The notes under the pieces were generated by a model, which ran no database searches, was not told the origin of the DNA, and was given only the letters and a program-made list of their open reading frames with translations. The translations under genes were made by a program, and so were the position numbers. 64,000 nt of DNA, from contig JADKBW010000002.1 in the NCBI GenBank assembly GCA_016714905.1, forward strand, positions 62,001 through 126,000, written 5' to 3'. Source of the DNA: Flavobacterium sp. GTDB taxonomy: Bacteria > Bacteroidota > Bacteroidia > Flavobacteriales > Flavobacteriaceae. Of the stretch, positions 51,157 to 59,900 are shown piece by piece. Position 1 is the first letter of the stretch; the number at the start of each line of letters is the position of its first letter.

Positions 51157-51728
51157 GCTTGACGCCCTTCGATCAACTCTAATTTACTTTTAAATTTTTC
51201 GATTTTTCTACGATGACTAAGTACGTGAATAACCGCGTGCTCCATCATTTGCTCTATGTCATAGACTTGACCCCAAGACGTTTTTATTTTTTTATCTTCA
51301 TCAAACTCCTCTAATTCATGATCATGAATAGATTCAAAAGTCTCTATAGTATATAAAATCAGATGATTAAGATCACTGTGATATTCCTCAGAAGACATTT
51401 TCGCGAGCTTACCTGGCCGATTGTCTGCAATTTTTTTAAGTCTTCGAATGTATCCGACATAGGAATAACCGGAACTTATTACGTGAGTTAAGATGGTTTG
51501 AATAGATTGGCAATTCGCATCTTTAGTAGTTGAATCGACGATAGTTGTAAGATTAGCATACGAAAGTTTTGTAATCACTTTTTGCAATGCAATGACTACG
51601 TTTGTATACTCTTCTAGTAAAGCTTCAACAGTTCTTCTAGTAATTTTATGATCTATCGCTACAGCACCCAATTGTAAATAAATATCTTTTTTAAAGGTGC
51701 TAATATAGTAATTCTTCAGAGCGACCAT
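51153..51728 (-). CDS. DinB-family protein
   Basis: 191 aa from MVALKNYYISTF at 51728; an open extension to 51785 covers the pyrophosphatase terminator and is unlikely. Four-helix DinB-like fold with a probable metal-ligand pattern: ILTHVISSGYSYVGYIRRL (first His), SDLNHLILYTIE and HAVIHVLSHRRKIEKF (third His region, the strongest DinB hallmark). Overlaps the convergent kinase stop by four bases. Activity unknown; some relatives are thiol-dependent transferases. Confidence 0.75.
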   Translation of the reverse strand: MVALKNYYISTFKKDIYLQLGAVAIDHKITRRTVEALLEEYTNVVIALQKVITKLSYANLTTIVDSTTKDANCQSIQTILTHVISSGYSYVGYIRRLKKIADNRPGKLAKMSSEEYHSDLNHLILYTIETFESIHDHELEEFDEDKKIKTSWGQVYDIEQMMEHAVIHVLSHRRKIEKFKSKLELIEGRQA

Positions 51729-51770
51729 TCGGATAAAAAATAAAAATATCAACAGTATTTGTAACAATAA

Positions 51771-51800
51771 AAAAAAGCCTCGCAATTGCGAGGCTTTCTT
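51771..51800. terminator. Terminator after the membrane pyrophosphatase gene
   Basis: Perfect 20-bp palindrome (AGCCTCGCAA/TTGCGAGGCT) with A and T tracts, 20 bp beyond the minus-strand stop. Confidence 0.85.
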
Positions 51801-51819
51801 ATTTCTAGATCGAAAGATC

Positions 51820-54390
51820 TTATTTCAACGCGTCTACTTTCGCTTTTACTTCAGCTTCTGTACCTTCAAAAGTTTGTGTCGCTGCAGTACCGTTTACTGT
51901 TGTTGTAACCGTTGCTTTTGCTTTACCATCTTTATTGATGATTTCAACACGAACATTTTTCTCCATTGCTGGCATCTCTCCTTCTTTTTTTGCACAACAG
52001 TCTTTTTTAGCTGGAGCAACAAATTTACCATCGGCATCGTAGTGTGATAAACACATTTCTTTTTGCTCTGGTGTGCACTGAAGTGAATCGCACATTGCTG
52101 CACATTCTTCTTTAGTCATTTCTGCACATTTGCTCATGTCGCAATTGCCCATCATATCACCATCGCATTCCATTTTCATTTCCATTTTAATCATTTTTGT
52201 TGATGCATCATGGCTGCCATTTCCTAAAATTGGCGCAATGACCAATCCGATCAAACAAGTCAATTTGATTAAGATGTTCATCGATGGACCTGAAGTATCT
52301 TTAAACGGATCTCCAACAGTATCTCCAGTTACAGCCGCTTTGTGCGCATCTGAACCTTTGTACGTCATTTCACCATTGATCATCACTCCTGCTTCGAAAG
52401 ATTTCTTAGCGTTATCCCAAGCACCACCAGCGTTGTTTTGGAACACCGCCCAAAGTACACCTGAAACCGTTACTCCAGCCATATAACCACCTAACATTTC
52501 AGCGATTAGTTGGTTATTATCTCCATAAACTAATTTACCTAACAATACAATTGCAATTGGGAAACCGATGGTCATAACTCCAGGCAACATCATTTCACGC
52601 AATGCCGCTTTTGTAGAGATCTCCACACATTTACCGTATTCTGGTTTACCAGTTCCCTCCATGATTCCTGGAATTTCTTTGAACTGACGACGTACTTCAT
52701 ATACCATATCCATCGCCGCTTTACCCACTGAATTCATCGCTAAAGCAGAGAAAACTACTGGTATCATTCCACCAACAAATAACATCGCCAAAACAGGTGC
52801 TTTGAAGATATTAATTCCATCAATTCCTGTAAAAGTTACATAAGCAGCAAATAACGCTAATGAAGTTAATGCTGCAGAAGCAATTGCAAATCCTTTTCCG
52901 GTTGCAGCAGTTGTATTTCCAACAGAATCCAAAATATCAGTACGTGTACGAACTTCTTTCGGTAATTCGCTCATTTCAGCAATTCCACCTGCGTTATCGG
53001 AAATTGGTCCGAATGCATCGATCGCCAACTGCATTGCAGTAGTCGCCATCATTGCTGATGCAGCTAATGCTACACCGTAGAATCCAGCTAATGCATACGA
53101 TGCCCAAATAGCACCGGCGAATAATAATACGGTTGGAAACGTTGAAATCATTCCAGTTGCTAAACCAGCGATTACGTTCGTTCCTGCTCCCGTAGATGAT
53201 TTTTGTACGATAGCCAAAACTGGTTTTGTACCCAATCCTGTGTAATATTCCGTAACTGAAGAAATAGCACCACCCACGATCAATCCGATGATGGTTGCGT
53301 AGAAAACTCTCATTGAAGAAATGTCTTGCAAACCTTCTCCGAAGAATTCCATTTTCATAGTTGCAGGCAACATATATTGTACTAAGAAGAAACAAGCTAT
53401 TGCTGTAAGAACAATAGATACCCAGTTTCCGATATTCAATGCTTTTTGAACTTGCGCTTCTTTAGCGTTATCGTCTGTGATTTTCACCAACATCGTTCCG
53501 ATGATAGAGAATAAAATTCCAAAACCAGCAATTGCCATTGGCAATAAAATTGGACCAATTCCACCGAAAGCATCTTGGATGTTTCCACCCATATCTTTGA
53601 TTACGTAATTTCCTAAAACCATAGCGGCCAATACGGTTGCTACATAAGAACCGAACAAATCAGCACCCATACCGGCAACGTCACCCACGTTATCTCCAAC
53701 GTTATCTGCAATAGTTGCAGGATTACGTGGATCATCTTCAGGAATTCCAGCTTCTACTTTACCTACTAAATCCGCTCCAACGTCGGCAGCTTTGGTATAA
53801 ATACCACCACCAACTCTCGCGAATAAAGCGATTGATTCGGCTCCTAAAGAGAAACCCGCTAAAGTTTCTAGAACAATTGTCATTTGTTCGGTTGATGTCC
53901 AAACACCACCCATAAAATAATTATAAAAGAAAATAAAGAAACCGGTTAGCCCTAAAACTGCTAAGCCCGCAACACCCAATCCCATTACTGTTCCACCGCC
54001 GAAAGAAACTTTCAATGCTTGTGGCAAACTAGAACGAGCCGCTTGCGTAGTTCTAACATTTGTTTTTGTAGCGATTTTCATCCCCATATTTCCAGCCAAT
54101 GCTGAAAAGAAAGCTCCGAAAATAAAAGCAACAACTATTAAAATATGAGTTGTTGGCACTATAAAGGATATTCCTGCGAGAACAGCACTTGCTATTACAA
54201 CAAATACGGCTAACAATCTGTACTCCGCTTTTAGGAAAGCTAAAGCACCTTCGTAGATGTAATCTGAAATTTCTTTCATTTTACCATCGCCCGCATCTTG
54301 TTTTAAAACCCAAGCTCTTTTGTATGCCATAAATAGCAATCCAATAAACGCCATTACTATTGGCACATAAATCATGTAAGTTGATTCCAT
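51820..54390 (-). CDS. hppA: Membrane-bound ion-translocating pyrophosphatase with Cys/Met-rich C-terminal extension
   Basis: 856 aa with about sixteen membrane helices and the PPi-binding stretches DVGADLVGKVEAGIPEDDPR and NPATIADNVGDNVGD. Couples PPi hydrolysis to H+ or Na+ export from the cytoplasm. GNTTAATGKG (Ala where K+-independent enzymes have Lys) predicts the K+-dependent class, many of which pump Na+. The last ~110 residues after the final helix are unusual: nine cysteines and many Met/Asp/Lys (MECDGDMMGNCDMSKC, KDCCAKKEGEM), then a small Thr/Val-rich end (KATVTTTVNGTAA). By family topology this tail would lie outside the cytoplasm. Confidence 0.94.
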   Translation of the reverse strand: MESTYMIYVPIVMAFIGLLFMAYKRAWVLKQDAGDGKMKEISDYIYEGALAFLKAEYRLLAVFVVIASAVLAGISFIVPTTHILIVVAFIFGAFFSALAGNMGMKIATKTNVRTTQAARSSLPQALKVSFGGGTVMGLGVAGLAVLGLTGFFIFFYNYFMGGVWTSTEQMTIVLETLAGFSLGAESIALFARVGGGIYTKAADVGADLVGKVEAGIPEDDPRNPATIADNVGDNVGDVAGMGADLFGSYVATVLAAMVLGNYVIKDMGGNIQDAFGGIGPILLPMAIAGFGILFSIIGTMLVKITDDNAKEAQVQKALNIGNWVSIVLTAIACFFLVQYMLPATMKMEFFGEGLQDISSMRVFYATIIGLIVGGAISSVTEYYTGLGTKPVLAIVQKSSTGAGTNVIAGLATGMISTFPTVLLFAGAIWASYALAGFYGVALAASAMMATTAMQLAIDAFGPISDNAGGIAEMSELPKEVRTRTDILDSVGNTTAATGKGFAIASAALTSLALFAAYVTFTGIDGINIFKAPVLAMLFVGGMIPVVFSALAMNSVGKAAMDMVYEVRRQFKEIPGIMEGTGKPEYGKCVEISTKAALREMMLPGVMTIGFPIAIVLLGKLVYGDNNQLIAEMLGGYMAGVTVSGVLWAVFQNNAGGAWDNAKKSFEAGVMINGEMTYKGSDAHKAAVTGDTVGDPFKDTSGPSMNILIKLTCLIGLVIAPILGNGSHDASTKMIKMEMKMECDGDMMGNCDMSKCAEMTKEECAAMCDSLQCTPEQKEMCLSHYDADGKFVAPAKKDCCAKKEGEMPAMEKNVRVEIINKDGKAKATVTTTVNGTAATQTFEGTEAEVKAKVDALK

Positions 54391-54422
54391 AAATATAATT
54401 TTGTTATAAATTTTATCGGGGG

Positions 54423-54452
54423 CAAAAGTAACAAAACATTAACAAAAAACAA
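54423..54452 (-). promoter_or_regulatory. Promoter for hppA, full consensus
   Basis: Minus strand TTG (54452-54450), exactly 19-bp spacer, TACTTTTG (54430-54423), 32 bp before the ATG. The best match to TTG-N19-TAnnTTTG in the window. Confidence 0.7.
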
Positions 54453-54490
54453 GTATATCAATTGATTATTGTTATTGGTTTGTGATTCCC

Positions 54491-55099
54491 CTAGTAGTTA
54501 TAGGAAATCTTTCTATTTCTTTTGTTTAGATAGTGATGCCAGAGCAAAAAAGTAGCATGTGACCGATAAGGACTCCACTTTTCCGTAAAGGAACGTATTT
54601 CATCTTTCGTGTGAATATCGAACAATTCCTTTATAGTATTGACCACCGCAATATCTCCAATGGGAATAATATCCGAAGCTTGCAAAGCAAACATCAAGTA
54701 AATATCGATGGTCCAATGCCCAATTCCATTAATTTTGATGAGTTCTTCGCGCACTTCGCTAGCTGTTTTTTGCGATAGGCTTTCGAGATTAATTTTTTTA
54801 TTGATAATGGTTTGAGACAGTCCTATAATATATTTCGTTTTTTGTCTGCTCACGCCTGCCGAGCGAAAGTCTTCCTCTGAAAACACGACCAATTTTTCCG
54901 GTGTAAAAGCAATTGCTTTTTCTCTTAATCTTAGGTAAGTTGCTTTGGCGGAATCGATGGAAACTTGTTGCTCTAAAATCAGCAAAACCAAAGTTTCAAA
55001 TCCGGGTGGTCGCGATGGAATGGTTGGCAAGCCATACTGTTTGACGATATCATTGAAAACAGATTCTTGACTGGTTAGAAAATCGAATGCTTCTTTCAT
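54491..55099 (-). CDS. AlkA-like DNA-3-methyladenine glycosylase
   Basis: 202 aa, HhH-GPD superfamily: LILEQQVSIDSAKATYLRL, hairpin INGIGHWTIDIYLMFAL and the catalytic Asp in IGDIAVVNTI. Lacks the AlkA N-terminal domain, typical of the short DNA-3-methyladenine glycosylase 2 forms. Removes alkylated purines in base-excision repair. Monocistronic. Confidence 0.87.
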   Translation of the reverse strand: MKEAFDFLTSQESVFNDIVKQYGLPTIPSRPPGFETLVLLILEQQVSIDSAKATYLRLREKAIAFTPEKLVVFSEEDFRSAGVSRQKTKYIIGLSQTIINKKINLESLSQKTASEVREELIKINGIGHWTIDIYLMFALQASDIIPIGDIAVVNTIKELFDIHTKDEIRSFTEKWSPYRSHATFLLWHHYLNKRNRKISYNY

Positions 55100-55129
55100 A
55101 TTCTATGTTCTGTCGTTGACGAGGAGTCC

Positions 55130-55276
55130 TAGCCCAGATGGCAGCGGCATCCTTTTTATGCTGAACTCGTTTCAGCATGTGCAATAGATGACTACATGAT
55201 TACAATTATTTGAAGATGCTGAAACGAGTTCAGCATAAAAAGATATAGCAAACAGCTGGATTAAGCTCCTAAAAAT
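55130..55276. repeat. Type A palindromic element supplying a stop codon
   Basis: Arms TAGCCCAGATGGCAGCGGCA and AGCAAACAGCTGGATTAAGC, nested inverted pair GCTGAACTCGTTTCAGCAT. The right end TTTTTAGGAGC (minus strand) contains the TAG at 55271-55269 that ends the DUF5686 gene, so the element overlaps the coding sequence. Confidence 0.9.
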
Positions 55277-57749
55277 AAAACCCAATAGCAGCTTTTACCG
55301 TAAATCGATTGGCTCCTTGCACATCCAAGTAATTGCCTCTCCACGAGAAGTCGATGCGCAATACTTTGAAGATATTTCCGACTCCAGCACTGTATTCCCA
55401 GTAGAATTTTTCTGGAGCGTTGTAGATCAAACCAGAGGCGTTGAGCGCTCTATTTTCGTCGGAAACTGTTCCGTATACGCCTTTAAAACCAACGATTTCT
55501 CGCCAGTTTAACTTTCGCAAAAATGGAACTCGAGCAAATATTTTTCCTTGAAAATTATGGATCCATTGGAACGTCGCGTATTGGTCGGTTACAAATTCGT
55601 AAAAATCCAAATTATTAAAAGTGTTTTCAATTGTGAAATACGTCTGATTTCCAGGAACAACACTAAGTAAACCAAGCGGCACTTTACCATAGGTTTTTCC
55701 GACTTCGGTAATAAGATTGGTTCGACCAATGGCTCCAATTACGATGGGTTGATTATAGTAAATTTGGAACTTATTGTAGGAGAAATCACCATTCATAAAA
55801 CCGCTGTAACCTCGGCTATAATTGGCAAAAATCCTAGCATATGGATTGTCGACTACATTTCGCTCTACACCGTATCCGACCGTTTTTCTTTTGGGTGTAA
55901 AATCAGCTTGAAGGGTAAATTCTGGCTGAATCACATCGCTTTTTGTTGTTGTAAGTGTATTGTCGGTGAAATAATCCAAACTAAAAGTTGGTGATGCAGA
56001 AATCAGGGTTCGATAGGTAAATCCAGCCTGTAGCGTCAAATTTTTTATTGGTTCTATTTCTAATTTTAAAGCAGTCAAATTGATTTTGGTGAGTTTCCCA
56101 TTGGTCCCGTTGGTCAATAACGCAGACGAGGCAAAACTTCTACCGAGGATATCGCTCGTTGTCGTAAGGCTGGCGCCTATTTGTTCTACGTCGCGGCGGT
56201 TCCCTCCAGAAATGATGATTCTGTTTTTCTTGTCGATCATCCATTTTCCTGAAAGCCCGTATTTGACTACGTCGTCCTTAAATCCGTAGGCAAGATATCC
56301 TTCCAAACGCCATGGATCATTTGAATTAAAGTAGGTTCGCAATCCTCCTCTAACCCGAATTCCTTCCACATCATTATTACCAATCGTAGAATAAATGGAA
56401 CCATACTCGACATTCCCCAGCGGAACATAGCCACTACCAATAATCGATACCAAATCGTACAGTCGCTTGAATTTCTTGACCGTTTTCAAAGTGTCGAGCA
56501 TTTTGTATACGCCCAGTTCATCTTTGGACAGTTTTTCAAAACGGTTCTCCGCCCAATATTCGTCGGGTTTTAGATAAACAGATTCGTCATTGTAATTTAC
56601 ATCCTCCTTATAAAAGTCCAGCGGTTTTTCCTTATTGAACTGGTGATTTCTAAAATAGGTTGTCCTTTTACCGTAAACTCCTTTTGATTTTTCCTTTTTA
56701 TTTAATGCAAAATCAGACATCATATAATCTTTGGTAAGCAGAAAAACGGAATCATTCATCACTTCGAATTCTTGCTCGATATAAATATCTTTTACCCAGT
56801 TGATGTTGGCGCTTTTTGTCACCGCCATGTTGATGTTTTTGATCGCCCAAGTGGTATCATTGACCCAAAAATCTCCTTTGAAAGTCAATTCGTTTTTCCG
56901 TCGCGGATAGAAGACAATGTTATAGCACAATTTCTTGTCGATGTAAGCGGTATCGGTCAACACGTAATTGTAGACGTCGATTCCGGTTCGTGACAATGGA
57001 CTTGTAAAACTCTTATCAAAAAAAGTCACATAATTATTGTAGATATTGTAGTCAGAATAGAGATCTTTGATAAAGGCAATTAATTGCTGATTGGTTTCAA
57101 AACCTGAATTTTTGTTGGCTTTTAGAATTTCTTTGACTTTTTTCTGGACATTATCTCCATACACATCCGACAAAGCTTCATTGATAAAAATCGGTAAATA
57201 CGTTTTTCCGGTAATTTTTGAAGTATCGACTTGATTGAAAATAAACTCCATGCCTTTGAAGATTTTTCGCTTCATAAAAGCACTGTCGATTGAGTTCATG
57301 TCAAATTCTACTTTCTCATACTTCTCCATTTGGTATTGGTTGAACATATTCAAACCATTCTTGCGTTTTCGCTCCCAAATTTTTCGAAGAATATCTAATG
57401 CTGGATTGTTTTTCTTAGAAGTTTTTCCAGCATAAACCACGACTTCTTTTAGCTTTTGTCCGTCGCTGAGTGTGACTTTAAAATTGTAATTGACATCTTT
57501 GGTCAGCGGCACTTCCTTGGTTTCAAAACCCATAAAGGAAACTTGAAGGATTTTGTATGTTTTGTCCGATTCTAAATAGAAGCGACCATCTTCGTTGGTG
57601 ACGGTTCCTTGCGTAGAATTTTTGAAAATTACATTGGCATAAGGAATGGGCTGATTGGTATTGTCAACAACTACGCCACTCACTTTGGTTTGAGCGAATA
57701 GCATCGGCGATATAATGGCGAATAATAGTAGGAATAAACTCTTTTTCAT
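55269..57749 (-). CDS. DUF5686 outer-membrane protein with carboxypeptidase-like N-terminal domain
   Basis: 826 aa from MKKSLFLLLFAI at 57749 with a signal peptide (MLFAQ). Residues ~20-105 are a CarboxypepD_reg-like/TonB-plug-like beta-sandwich (KVSGVVVDNTNQPIPYANVI, TNEDGRFYLESD). The remainder is the DUF5686 domain, ending in a run of amphipathic strands consistent with an outer-membrane barrel (FYWEYSAGVGNIF, RIDFSWRGNYL, AIGFYF). Function unknown. Its final codon and TAG come from the palindromic element 55130-55276. Confidence 0.85.
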   Translation of the reverse strand: MKKSLFLLLFAIISPMLFAQTKVSGVVVDNTNQPIPYANVIFKNSTQGTVTNEDGRFYLESDKTYKILQVSFMGFETKEVPLTKDVNYNFKVTLSDGQKLKEVVVYAGKTSKKNNPALDILRKIWERKRKNGLNMFNQYQMEKYEKVEFDMNSIDSAFMKRKIFKGMEFIFNQVDTSKITGKTYLPIFINEALSDVYGDNVQKKVKEILKANKNSGFETNQQLIAFIKDLYSDYNIYNNYVTFFDKSFTSPLSRTGIDVYNYVLTDTAYIDKKLCYNIVFYPRRKNELTFKGDFWVNDTTWAIKNINMAVTKSANINWVKDIYIEQEFEVMNDSVFLLTKDYMMSDFALNKKEKSKGVYGKRTTYFRNHQFNKEKPLDFYKEDVNYNDESVYLKPDEYWAENRFEKLSKDELGVYKMLDTLKTVKKFKRLYDLVSIIGSGYVPLGNVEYGSIYSTIGNNDVEGIRVRGGLRTYFNSNDPWRLEGYLAYGFKDDVVKYGLSGKWMIDKKNRIIISGGNRRDVEQIGASLTTTSDILGRSFASSALLTNGTNGKLTKINLTALKLEIEPIKNLTLQAGFTYRTLISASPTFSLDYFTDNTLTTTKSDVIQPEFTLQADFTPKRKTVGYGVERNVVDNPYARIFANYSRGYSGFMNGDFSYNKFQIYYNQPIVIGAIGRTNLITEVGKTYGKVPLGLLSVVPGNQTYFTIENTFNNLDFYEFVTDQYATFQWIHNFQGKIFARVPFLRKLNWREIVGFKGVYGTVSDENRALNASGLIYNAPEKFYWEYSAGVGNIFKVLRIDFSWRGNYLDVQGANRFTVKAAIGFYF

Positions 57750-57789
57750 AGGACAAAAAAACTCCACCAAAACGAACTTGATGAAGTTT

Positions 57790-57797
57790 CAAATATA
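57790..57797 (-). promoter_or_regulatory. Putative -7 box TATATTTG for the DUF5686 gene
   Basis: Matches TAnnTTTG on the minus strand 40 bp before the ATG at 57749. Confidence 0.4.
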
Positions 57798-57807
57798 TTG
57801 ATTAATT

Positions 57808-57890
57808 GATAATGGATAATGGATAATTAACAATTAAAATGTAGGCTTCAAATTACCCAAAATAATTATCAATTGTCAATTATCAATTGT
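57808..57890. repeat. Two heptad arrays of opposite sense between pdhB and DUF5686
   Basis: 57808-57835: GATAATG, GATAATG, GATAATT, AACAATT. 57863-57890: AATTATC, AATTGTC, AATTATC, AATTGTT. The arrays are near-inverse of each other and could pair. The second one runs into the TAA stop of pdhB (57892-57890). Confidence 0.8.
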
Positions 57891-58873
57891 TAATTGCTTT
57901 TATACATCACTTTTTTAACCGCTTTTATCACATCTCCCGAATTCGGCAACCACTCTTTTAACAAAGTTGGTGAATAAGGTGCTGGTGTATCTGCAGTAGT
58001 AATTCTCTGAATTGGCGCATCCAAGTAATCAAACGCACGTTCTTGAACAATATACGTAATTTCTGAAGCGACACTCGCAAATGGCCAAGCTTCTTCTAAA
58101 ACGACTAGTCTGTTGGTTTTTTTAACTGAATTCAAAATCGCGTCATAATCCATCGGACGCACGGTACGCAAATCGATGATTTCACAAGAAATACCTTCTT
58201 TCGCTAACTCGTCTGCCGCAATATGCGCTTCTTTGATGATTTTCCCAAATGAAACAATCGTTACATCAGTTCCTTCTCTTTTGATATCTGCAACACCTAA
58301 TGGAATAGTGTATTCTCCTTCTGGAACTTCCCCTTTGTCACCGTACATTTGTTCAGATTCCATGAAAATTACCGGGTCATTGTCACGAATAGCCGCTTTC
58401 AGCAAACCTTTCGCATCATAAACGGTTGACGGCACTACCACTTTCAAACCAGGCGTGTTCGCAAACCAATTCTCAAAAGCTTGCGAGTGTGTTGCTCCTA
58501 ATTGTCCCGCAGAAGCTGTTGGTCCACGAAAAACCATCGGCATCGGAAATTGTCCCGCTGACATCTGACGCATTTTTGCTGCGTTGTTAATGATCTGATC
58601 AATTCCAACCAACGAAAAGTTAAACGTCATATATTCTACTATTGGTCGACAACCATTCATCGCTGAACCAACCGCTATTCCAGCAAAACCAAGCTCTGCA
58701 ATTGGCGTGTCAATGACTCTTTTCGGTCCAAATTCGTCTAACATTCCTTTAGATGCTTTATAGGCACCATTGTATTCCGCAACTTCCTCACCCATCAAAT
58801 ACACCGATTCGTCACGGCGCATTTCTTCACTCATTGCTTCACAAATTGCTTCTCTAAATTGTATCGTTCTCAT
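57890..58873 (-). CDS. pdhB: Pyruvate dehydrogenase E1 component, beta subunit
   Basis: 327 aa. E1-beta hallmarks: REAICEAMSEEMRRDESVYL, GEEVAEYNGAYKASKGML, PIAELGFAGIAVGSAMNG, GATHSQAFENWFANTPGLKV and the C-terminal RITTADTPAPYSPTLLKEWL. With the alpha subunit (not in window) it decarboxylates pyruvate with TPP; branched-chain E1-beta is similar, but MNGCRPIVEYMTFNF fits PDH. No pdhA or pdhC adjacent. Confidence 0.92.
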   Translation of the reverse strand: MRTIQFREAICEAMSEEMRRDESVYLMGEEVAEYNGAYKASKGMLDEFGPKRVIDTPIAELGFAGIAVGSAMNGCRPIVEYMTFNFSLVGIDQIINNAAKMRQMSAGQFPMPMVFRGPTASAGQLGATHSQAFENWFANTPGLKVVVPSTVYDAKGLLKAAIRDNDPVIFMESEQMYGDKGEVPEGEYTIPLGVADIKREGTDVTIVSFGKIIKEAHIAADELAKEGISCEIIDLRTVRPMDYDAILNSVKKTNRLVVLEEAWPFASVASEITYIVQERAFDYLDAPIQRITTADTPAPYSPTLLKEWLPNSGDVIKAVKKVMYKSN

Positions 58874-58895
58874 AGTATTTTCGAATTTTGAACAG

Positions 58896-58903
58896 CAAAA
58901 ATA
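58896..58903 (-). promoter_or_regulatory. Putative -7 box TATTTTTG for pdhB
   Basis: Matches TAnnTTTG on the minus strand 22 bp before the ATG. Confidence 0.45.
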
Positions 58904-58944
58904 AATATTTTAAACAACTATAAGCATAAAATTTTGGTATTTTA

Positions 58945-59047
58945 TTAGGAGCTCCTTCCGCTATCCGCTCTATCTTTTTTGCCTATCAATCCGAGCGCAG
59001 TCGAGGGGCTTTTGCAAGCAAAAAAGGATGCCGCTGCTATCGGGGCT
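58945..59047. repeat. Type A palindromic element, reverse orientation, different loop
   Basis: Starts TTAGGAGCTCCTTCCGCTAT and ends GGATGCCGCTGCTATCGGGG, the reverse orientation of other copies. The loop carries CCGAGCGCAGTCGAGG (58991-59006), a different short palindrome from those in the 38.7, 49.6 and 55.1 kb copies. Confidence 0.8.
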
Positions 59048-59110
59048 ACGAAATCGTTATAATAGGGAAATTTATTATGCAAGCATAGTAAATAATTCAA
59101 ATTAATGTCC

Positions 59111-59118
59111 TAATTTTG
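59111..59118 (+). promoter_or_regulatory. Putative -7 box TAATTTTG for etfB
   Basis: Matches TAnnTTTG 32 bp before the etfB ATG. No TTG at the usual distance. Confidence 0.45.
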
Positions 59119-59150
59119 CGCAACATTTTTTACATAAACAACCTAAAAAT

Positions 59151-59896
59151 ATGAAAATATTAGTTTGCATCAGTCACGTACCTGATACTACTTCCAAGAT
59201 TAATTTTACCAACGGTGATTCAGAATTCGATACCAACGGCGTTCAATTTGTGATCAATCCAAACGACGAATTCGGGTTGACACGCGCGATTTGGTTCCAA
59301 GAGCAACAAAGTGCCAACGTTACTGTTGTCAATGTGGGCGGCACGGATACCGAGCCAACGTTGAGAAAAGCTTTAGCCATCGGAGCGAATGAAGCTATTC
59401 GTGTCAATGCCAATCCAACCGACGGATTTTTTGTAGCCAAACAACTCGCTGAAGTCATTAATAGTGGCGGATATGATTTGGTCATTGCCGGAAAAGAATC
59501 TTTAGACTATAATGGCGGAATGGTTCCGGGAATGCTTGCAGGTTTGTTAGGATTCAATTTCGTCAACTCATGTATCGAATTGACGGTCGACGGAACTTCA
59601 GCCAAAGCTTCCAGAGAAATTGATGGCGGAAAAGAAATCGTATCGACTTCCTTACCTCTAATTATCGGTGGACAAAAAGGATTGGTAGAAGAGAAAGATT
59701 TGAGAATTCCGAATATGCGTGGGATTATGACCGCCAGAACGAAAGTTTTAACGGTTCTAGAACCAGTTGCGCGAATAGTGAAACTAAGGCAGTAAAATTT
59801 GAAAAACCAGCTCCAAAATCGGCAGTAAAATTATTTTCAGCCGACGATTTAGACGGATTGATTAGCGCTTTGCACAACGAAGCAAAAGTCATCTAG
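59151..59896 (+). pseudogene. etfB: Electron transfer flavoprotein beta subunit, one -1 frameshift near the 3' end
   Basis: Starts MKILVCISHVPDTTSKI and shows ETF-beta motifs (VVNVGGTDTEPTLRKALAIGA, AGKESLDYNGGMVPGMLA, IPNMRGIMTARTKVLTVLEP). At 59768-59773 the frame leaves the expected path (GTTGCGCGAAT where GTTGCGGCGAAT would fit) and stops at 59795. One added base restores a 248-aa protein ending SADDLDGLISALHNEAKVI. Carries electrons from acyl-CoA dehydrogenases together with EtfA. Probably a sequencing error. etfA follows 118 bp downstream, separated by a type B palindrome. Confidence 0.88.
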
Positions 59897-59900
59897 TTTT

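Noticed and set aside
51729..51785. Membrane leader for the DinB protein
   Set aside because: The hydrophobic stretch is translated from the pyrophosphatase terminator hairpin and its T-tract.
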